In this document: piece by piece, positions 58,858 through 64,000 of the stretch
Numbering within the stretch: the first letter of the stretch is position 1
Layout: the number at the start of each line of letters is the position of its first letter
Assembly: GCA_034509735.1 (NCBI GenBank)
Contig: JACGWO010000002.1
Coordinates: forward strand, 21,499,636 to 21,563,635
Reading direction: 5' to 3'
DNA length: 64,000 nucleotides
DNA from: Sesamum alatum
Taxonomy: Eukaryota > Streptophyta > Magnoliopsida > Lamiales > Pedaliaceae
Notes under the pieces: model-generated
What the model saw: the letters and a program-made list of their open reading frames with translations, nothing else
Database searches by the model: none
Told to the model about the DNA's origin: nothing
Program-made: the position numbers and the translations under genes

Positions 58858-59409
58858 CCCAAAAACGATAAGGGCAATTTGGTAAAACTCATCATGGACC
58901 GAACCATGTCCAACAGGGTTCGGTTCCTCCTTTCAGAGACGCCATTTAACTGTGGTGTTCCGGGAGGTGTCCATTCCGATATTATACCATTTTCTTTTAG
59001 ATAATCTAGGAATTCGGCACTAAGGTATTCACCGTCTCGGTCTGACCGTAGGACTTTAATTTTGCAGTTGGTCTGGTTCTCCACTTCAAGCCTGAATTCT
59101 TTAAACCTCTCAAGAGCTTCAGACTTGTACCTCATCAGGTAAACATAACCGTACCGTGAATGATCATCGGTGAAGGTTATGAAGTAGGAGAACCCACCTC
59201 GGGCCTGCGTCCTTAGTGGTCCACATACGTCTGTATGGACCAAGTCCAACAGACCTGTGGCAAGCCTGCTTTGTCCTACAAAGGGCTTCTTGGTCATTTT
59301 CCCTCTTAGACAAGACTCACAAGTTGGTAGATCACTCAAGTCCCCAACCTCTAGGTTCTTTGAGTCTACCAACCTTTTCATCCTATCTTGGGATATGTGA
59401 CCTAGCCCT
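58785..59409 (-). pseudogene. Group B copia integrase core
   Basis: The frame runs from 59381 to 58785. It carries the second half of the zinc-binding HHCC motif (CESC at residues 21-24; the histidines fall in the upstream frame), then a DD35E catalytic triad: Asp51 in VHTDVCGP, Asp114 in LRSDRDGEY, Glu150 in GVSERRN, with 35 residues between the last two. The usual SDRGGEY is SDRDGEY here. A single extra G in CCCT at 59406-59409 (sense AGGG) puts this out of frame with gag-protease, and a second at 58857-58860 ends it early with non-homologous residues. Confidence 0.93.
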
Positions 59410-60732
59410 AGCGTGCCACAGACGTGCGTTCCCGTTATTATCTAATTTCCGTTTGTGTTGAGCGTTAAGAACGAAATTCGTTTGTTGCAAGATATAGAGC
59501 CTGTTGTGCAATGTACCAAGTAGATGAGCAATTCCACACCTCATCAAATAAAAGCAATTTTTATTGATTCTGAACTCATAACCACTATTGTCCAACAATG
59601 GAATGGAAATGATGTTCTTAATCATACTAGGTACAAAATAAACCTGCTCTAATTCTATGCTAATGGTATCACTAATTACTAAAGTGGCGGATCCTACTGC
59701 TTCTGCCGAGATGGCCTTGCCATTTCCGAGCTTCAGGATCATGTCCCCGCTACTTAGTTTTCTGCTTCTTTTCAGCACCTGCAAATCATTGCAAATGTGA
59801 GCTCCACAGCCGGTATCCAATACCCAAGAGGCAGAATTAGTGACCATATTAACCTCAATCACATATATACCTTGGTTTGAGAAGAGTTTGGGGCACTCTC
59901 TCTTCCAATGCCCTTTCTCACGGCAGTTGATACATATGTCATATGCCTTTGACTGTTGCTTGGAGACAACCTTTCCCTTTCCTTTGCCTTTCCCCTCTTT
60001 GGCAATGGGAACACTCTGAGTGTTCGTAGCTGCTATGACGGCTTTTCCCTTCCCCTTCTTCTTTTTCCAACGTCCGGCACCCTTGCCTTTCGTCTTGGAA
60101 GTTGAAGCACCTCCAAACAATACCGAAGGCATGGACTTCTTAGTCGTTGCCTCGTATTGCACCAACATATTGATCAACTCATGAATGCCCTTCTCAAGTG
60201 CATTCATGTTATAGTTGACGATAAATTGGTCGAAGGAGGGTGGGAGTGACTGAAGGATCACATCTATGTACGTTTCGTTATCGAGACCTGCCTTTAGGTC
60301 CTCGAGCTTTTCCACTAGGGTAAGCATTTTAACCCCATGCTCTTGTACAGAGGATCCTTCTGTCATTTTAGTTCCAAAGAACGCCTTGGTCGCGACATAC
60401 CTAGTATGCCGGTCTGGGACTGCATAGCAATCCTTAAGGCGAGCCATAATGGAAGGGACATCGTCTAGCCTTTCATATTGCTTCTGAATCTCATTGGTCA
60501 TCGAAGCAAGTATGATGCTACGGACCTTCCGGTTATCCTTATGCCAAGTCTCGAACGTCTCACGTTCTTCTGGCGTGGATCCTTCCGGTAAGGTCCTAGG
60601 GAGAGGCTCGTCCATGACGTAGCCTTGGTTCTCGTAATCTAGGACTATCCTGAGATTGCGCAACCAGTCGTTGTAATTGGTTCCATTGAATTTGTTTGTC
60701 TCAAGAATTGTTGATAGTGGGTTCTTAGACAT
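59383..60732 (-). CDS. Group B copia gag and protease (intact frame)
   Basis: A 449-residue frame from ATG at 60732, the same start context as the other gags (TAGAT then ATGTCTAAGAACCC-like). Gag occupies about residues 1-210 (NKFNGTNYNDWLRNLRIV, then YAVPDRHTRYVATKAFFGTK and VILQSLPPSFDQFIVNYNMN), followed by a Lys/Gly-rich linker, the zinc knuckle C267-X2-C270-X4-H275-X4-C280, and the protease with Asp306-Thr-Gly (VLDTGCGAHICND). It ends just after the first integrase histidine region (ARLWHAR) because of a one-base insertion. No stop inside. This is the only undamaged gag in the window. Translation as gag with frameshift-free pol fusion is normal for plant copia elements, so the shift at 59406-59409 would stop pol. 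Confidence 0.93.
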   Translation of the reverse strand: MSKNPLSTILETNKFNGTNYNDWLRNLRIVLDYENQGYVMDEPLPRTLPEGSTPEERETFETWHKDNRKVRSIILASMTNEIQKQYERLDDVPSIMARLKDCYAVPDRHTRYVATKAFFGTKMTEGSSVQEHGVKMLTLVEKLEDLKAGLDNETYIDVILQSLPPSFDQFIVNYNMNALEKGIHELINMLVQYEATTKKSMPSVLFGGASTSKTKGKGAGRWKKKKGKGKAVIAATNTQSVPIAKEGKGKGKGKVVSKQQSKAYDICINCREKGHWKRECPKLFSNQGIYVIEVNMVTNSASWVLDTGCGAHICNDLQVLKRSRKLSSGDMILKLGNGKAISAEAVGSATLVISDTISIELEQVYFVPSMIKNIISIPLLDNSGYEFRINKNCFYLMRCGIAHLLGTLHNRLYILQQTNFVLNAQHKRKLDNNGNARLWHARARSHIPR

Positions 60733-62258
60733 TTTAAAATCTACATTTAGAAAACAACGCGCGATCAGCAGAAAATAAAGACGGTGGTTTGATGAAATAA
60801 TTAAATGCTTGGTCTTTAGTCATTTTATCCTCCCACTATTTATACGAAAACACGGTACTCTCAAACGTGATTTTCGGGAAATCCTTTCCTAGTGGGCTTG
60901 GGATCCACAGCGATTTTTCCCATACCCCGCTTTTACGATTCGCATGGAAAAGATCCTGTGGGAGGTATTCCATACCATTCTCGTTCCACGAGATTCCCAA
61001 GATTATTGCCTCACCCTTTTGCATGATCGCGAGGACTCCAAGCGAATCATGCTAATTGGGCGTTAGACCCGACCTAATCGACCGAGCCATGGACCCACTA
61101 GTACCCCCACGACTCGTAAGACAGGTAACAGCAGCCCATTTTTCGTTCATGACACAGTGCAGCTTCTTTTAAGTACAATAACGTGCCACGACTCGTGAGA
61201 CCACGCTATTGACCTAAAACAGCTTCCTCACTGTGCCATGGATTGGAAGGCATGGACAAACTCCTAGAGTTCATGTCCACTTTATCTAGGGTCTAATATT
61301 TCAACATTGGTCCAACCAATGTGAGAGTAGTGAATGACCGAGATCTCATAATATATCCATACATTCATCCATAATGCATAAATAAAATCCATCCATAGCA
61401 GTTATATGATAAATAAGCCATTCATCCATCATAATAACCACATGCAAAATTAAAGCCTAGCACGCCCCTGTTGGATGATCACGAGCCCAAATCCTATGCG
61501 ACCCACTGAGCCCGCAGTGGATCTATCGTCAATCTAGGGTTGGTCCTATACTATTACAATAATAGTAACCCAATCATCATGCTAATGGGCCTTGGTCTCT
61601 TTTTTCTCTTTCTTCACTTCATGGAAAACGCCAAGGGACCTCCGGTCTGGGCTCTCCATGTGGTCCTTCCTTCTTCTCCACCAATTACAAAAATGGAAAC
61701 CTCACTCCTAGTCTACTCTCATTACATATTAAAAGTAGAAACCCCAGCGAAAACCCGGGGGGAGTACATGAGGAGGGAGGTAGAAAGCCTTATTATTCCA
61801 AGGCACTAGAAAGAGAGAAGGAGAAAGCAGTTAAAGAGGCACACAGGCCCAACAGAAAATTAAACCATACATCCGGTCTAGGGCTCGTGATCATCCATTT
61901 CCATCCAACACACATAATCACATGATCCAATCACATAATTACAATATACCAATAATTCATGATTTCCAATCATAATAATCCAAAACAGAAATAAATGATC
62001 ATGTGCGCAACGTGTGAAAAATAAAACACAAATATTGGTAATAATATTTTTCTCGTTTTAGGAAAACCTTTCCTCATTATTATAAGTAAAATAACCCCGG
62101 GATTCCAAATCCAATTTATTTTACTCCTAAAATAATGTCTTTAGGAATTTAGGCAAAATTGAACCCAAAAAACGAATTTTCAGAATTAATTCAAAATTAA
62201 AACTGAAAAGTAAATAATAAATAAAAAATAATAATGCTAGGGTTTCAAAAAACCCTAG
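60733..62258 (-). other. Group B leader
   Basis: Non-coding. On the minus strand, from gag outwards: loop-motif sites 61108-61118 and 61187-61197, the latter inside a 10-bp stem (61176-61185 with 61202-61211); arm 61473-61488; CCACTG/CAGTGG hairpin (61503-61520); arm 61881-61896, fully complementary to the first arm; an AT-rich part; and a perfect 9-bp hairpin CTAGGGTTT/AAACCCTAG (62237-62258). Beyond this it enters GC-rich sequence and never reaches a primer site or LTR. Confidence 0.8.
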
Positions 62259-62735
62259 CTGCAGCAGCCGCCGGCCGCCGCCACCGGCAGCAGCCGGCAG
62301 GCCGTGCACGCAGGGCAGCAGGCCCAGCCTGCCGCCCCTGCGCGCGCGCAGGCACTGCCTGGCCGGGCGCGCGCGCGCAGGCCCCTTGCCTGCGTGCGCG
62401 CGCGCCTGGCCGGCAGCGCGCTGCGCGGCCTGGTGTTCCGGCAGGCGGTCGCGCGCGCAGGCTCCTCTGCCTCGCGCGCGCCGTCCTGCTGGTCGCCAGC
62501 CGCGTGCCTGCGCTGCGCAGTGCGCGCGCGCGCAGACGCGCACTGGGCACGCCCGCCGGGCGCGCGCGCGCCTGGCAGCGCGCCTGGTGCCGTCCGCGCG
62601 CGGGCTCTCCGCCTGACAGCCTTGCGCGCGGCGCGCGCACGGCATGCGCTGGCCGCGCGCGCTGTGCGCGCAGGCAGAGGAGCCTGCGCGCGCGCGCGCG
62701 CGCGTCTGGCCGGCCGGCTGTGCCGTTTTCCGTTT
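62259..62735. other. Double-length GC-rich block at a head-to-head leader junction
   Basis: About 475 bases dominated by GCGCGC, GGCCGG and CTGCC strings. The sequence to the left is a leader on the minus strand; the sequence to the right is a leader on the plus strand. Its length is two to three times that of the GC tracts in single elements, as expected if two tracts are fused. Several long frames run through it on both strands because stop codons are rare in such sequence; they encode Arg/Ala-rich strings and are not taken as genes. Confidence 0.75.
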
Positions 62736-64000
62736 CCCTCCCGTTTTTGGCTCGTTTTTTCAAAACTGTTTTTACTGTATTATTTTTTATGATATTTTCT
62801 GAATTATTCTGAACCCGTTGACTTAGAATATTTATTTTTTGAGATTTGGAATTTTCTAAAATAAATATTGCTTGGTTGATGAGGAAAGGGTTTCCTAACA
62901 AGATTTAATTTTTGCAATGGTTGCACCAATGATCAAAATTCATATGTGAAATTTCGCAATAATTTCTGCGTTTTATGATGTTGGACATCATGGTTATTTT
63001 ATGGCTTGAGTATGAGTAGATCTTGACATGTATTAATATTACACGAATGTTGGATTTTGGAATTCTTGAATAAATGGGCATATTCTTGAATTGTTGATTT
63101 TTGTGTTTCAGAAAATTTGATTTTTCTGTATAATTCTGGAAATTTTTCTGAATTAATTAACTTGGGGCATTTTAATTTTGGTTGAGATTTTATATTTCAT
63201 AGAATTAATATTGCCTTGTTAATTATGGAAAAGGTTTTTCCAACAAAAATCGTTGTGCATAGGTTGCACTGTTATCCAATGTTTGGTGTGGATATTTTAC
63301 ATGTAGTTTCTGCATTTATTTTATGGTATGGATTATCATGGATGTTGGTATAGCATATTTTACGTGGGATATGTATTTTGTGCTATTTGTGTTAATTGAT
63401 TTGACAAAGGATGATCACAAAGCCCCTAGACCGCATGTATGGTTTATTTACATTTATTTGTTGGGTTGTGGCCTGTGTGCCTCTTTATTTTCCTCTCTGT
63501 CTCTCTTCTAGTGCCTTGGAATAATAAGGCTTTCTCTCTCCCTCCTAATGTACTCCCCCCAAATGTTTAATTGGGGTTTCTTATTTTATGATGTAATGAG
63601 AGTAGAATTAGTGGTGAGGTTTTATTTCTTTTTGTAAATAAAAGCTGCAAGAGAAGATAAGCCCAAAGGTGTTGGAGGCCCATGGACGTTGCCATCAGAT
63701 GGCCCACGGAGGATCCATGGAGAAGAAGCCCGGTGTAGGCCCACGATGGAGAGCCCAAGAAGATAAAGAGGACTTACAAGGCCCATTGCATGTAATGGGT
63801 TATTGAATCTTGTAATAGTATAGGGCCTACCCTTAGATTGACCATAGATCCACTGCGGGCTCAGTGGGTCGCATAGGTTTGGGCTTGTGATCATCCTACA
63901 GGGGCGTGCTAGGCTTTATTTTGCATGCGATGCGTATTATATGCTTATGATTATTCTATATGCTTTATGTATGGTTACATTCACGCTTAGAATATTTCTG
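62736..64000 (+). other. Leader of another B-related element, plus strand
   Basis: It reads, in the sense order, GTGCCGTTTTCCG after the GC block, an AT-rich segment, arm GGATGATCACAAAGCCCC (63409-63426), TGGCCTGTGTGCCTCTTT, TAATGAGAGTAG, the hairpin CCACTG/CAGTGG (63851-63867), arm GGGCTTGTGATCATCC (63881-63896) and CAGGGGCGTGCTAGGC, all matching 29762-30165 in order. Gag would follow beyond the window. Between about 62950 and 63400 a second, partly repeated copy of the early leader (GAAAAGGTTTTTCCAACAAA, similar to GGAAAGGGTTTCCTAACAAG at 62882-62901) suggests an internal duplication. Confidence 0.78.

Noticed and set aside
62237..62258. Telomere or interstitial telomere array
   Set aside because: Only one AAACCCTA unit per orientation, so not an array.
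62127..62901. Several long frames on both strands across the GC-rich block
   Set aside because: Stop codons are rare in CG-dominated sequence. The frames overlap on both strands, encode Arg/Ala/Pro strings and run across a junction between two leaders.
1..64000. Integrated pararetrovirus or other viral insert
   Set aside because: All RT-bearing segments have copia order, LTRs and a YVDD or LYVDD motif; no movement-protein or coat-protein-like region was seen.
1..64000. CRISPR array, tRNA or rRNA genes
   Set aside because: No regularly spaced identical repeats with unique spacers, no cloverleaf with A/B boxes (the tRNA-Met matches are 12-base primer sites only), and no rRNA core sequence was found.

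Overview
The window is a piece of plant nuclear heterochromatin-type DNA made almost wholly of nested, broken LTR retrotransposons. The plant assignment rests on: Ty1/copia polyproteins in the plant gag-PR-IN-RT-RNase H order, a Tat-like Ty3/gypsy gag, a tRNA-Met type primer site (TGGTATCAGAGC) repeated five times, a CACTA terminus, a Mutator-type MITE, an L1-type RNase H tail, and AT-rich spacers. I cannot name the species. No host gene, tRNA, rRNA or CRISPR array was recognised; the only host-like stretch is two possible exons inside a CACTA-like fragment (20262-21580).

Three related copia groups dominate. All have long LTRs (about 1.9-2.25 kb) starting TGTTAGAATAGGTGACC in the sense direction and all end in CA. 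Group A ends ...TGTCCTTCA; group A' ends ...GATTCTTTCA; group B ends ...CAATCTTTCA. Their untranslated leaders between primer site and gag are about 1.7-1.9 kb, carry a GC-rich tract in otherwise AT-rich DNA, and contain small conserved inverted repeats.

Layout. 1-3425: end of a group B element (+), RT/RNase H plus 3' LTR, sitting in a group A' LTR (3426-4723, -). 4724-9014: dead pol of that A' element, itself hit by a solo B LTR (4746-6654, TSD AAAGC). 9015-11090: 5' end of a Tat-like gypsy element (-). 11091-21980: mixed old sequence: LTR-like element, MITE, solo A LTR (14144-16336, TSD AGGGG), L1 RNase H scrap, scraps of two other copia lineages, CACTA terminus. 21981-32474: group A element (+) whose 5' LTR was split by a second, internally deleted A element (23590-28430, -, TSD CCTAG); its gag-PR-IN is cut off at 32474. 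32475-42083: complete A' element (-), near-identical LTRs but dead gag and pol. 42084-47254: stacked B-type LTR pieces and a B-type pol (-). 47255-51973: group A LTR, leader and gag (+), broken by a non-coding LARD-like element (51974-54685), which is in turn broken by a nearly intact group B element (54686 to about 62.3 kb, -). At 62259-62735 the leader of that element meets, head to head inside GC-rich sequence, the leader of another element on the + strand (62736-64000).

How the parts relate: the B element at 54686-60732 is the best candidate for a once-autonomous relative (two single-base frameshifts only). A' looks non-autonomous: two copies share the same collapsed pol, one with LTRs only about 1% apart, so its mobilisation was probably in trans. 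The most interesting unexplained signal is the conserved, apparently structured leader RNA shared by groups A and B, including a hairpin with a self-complementary loop and base-pair-preserving changes.
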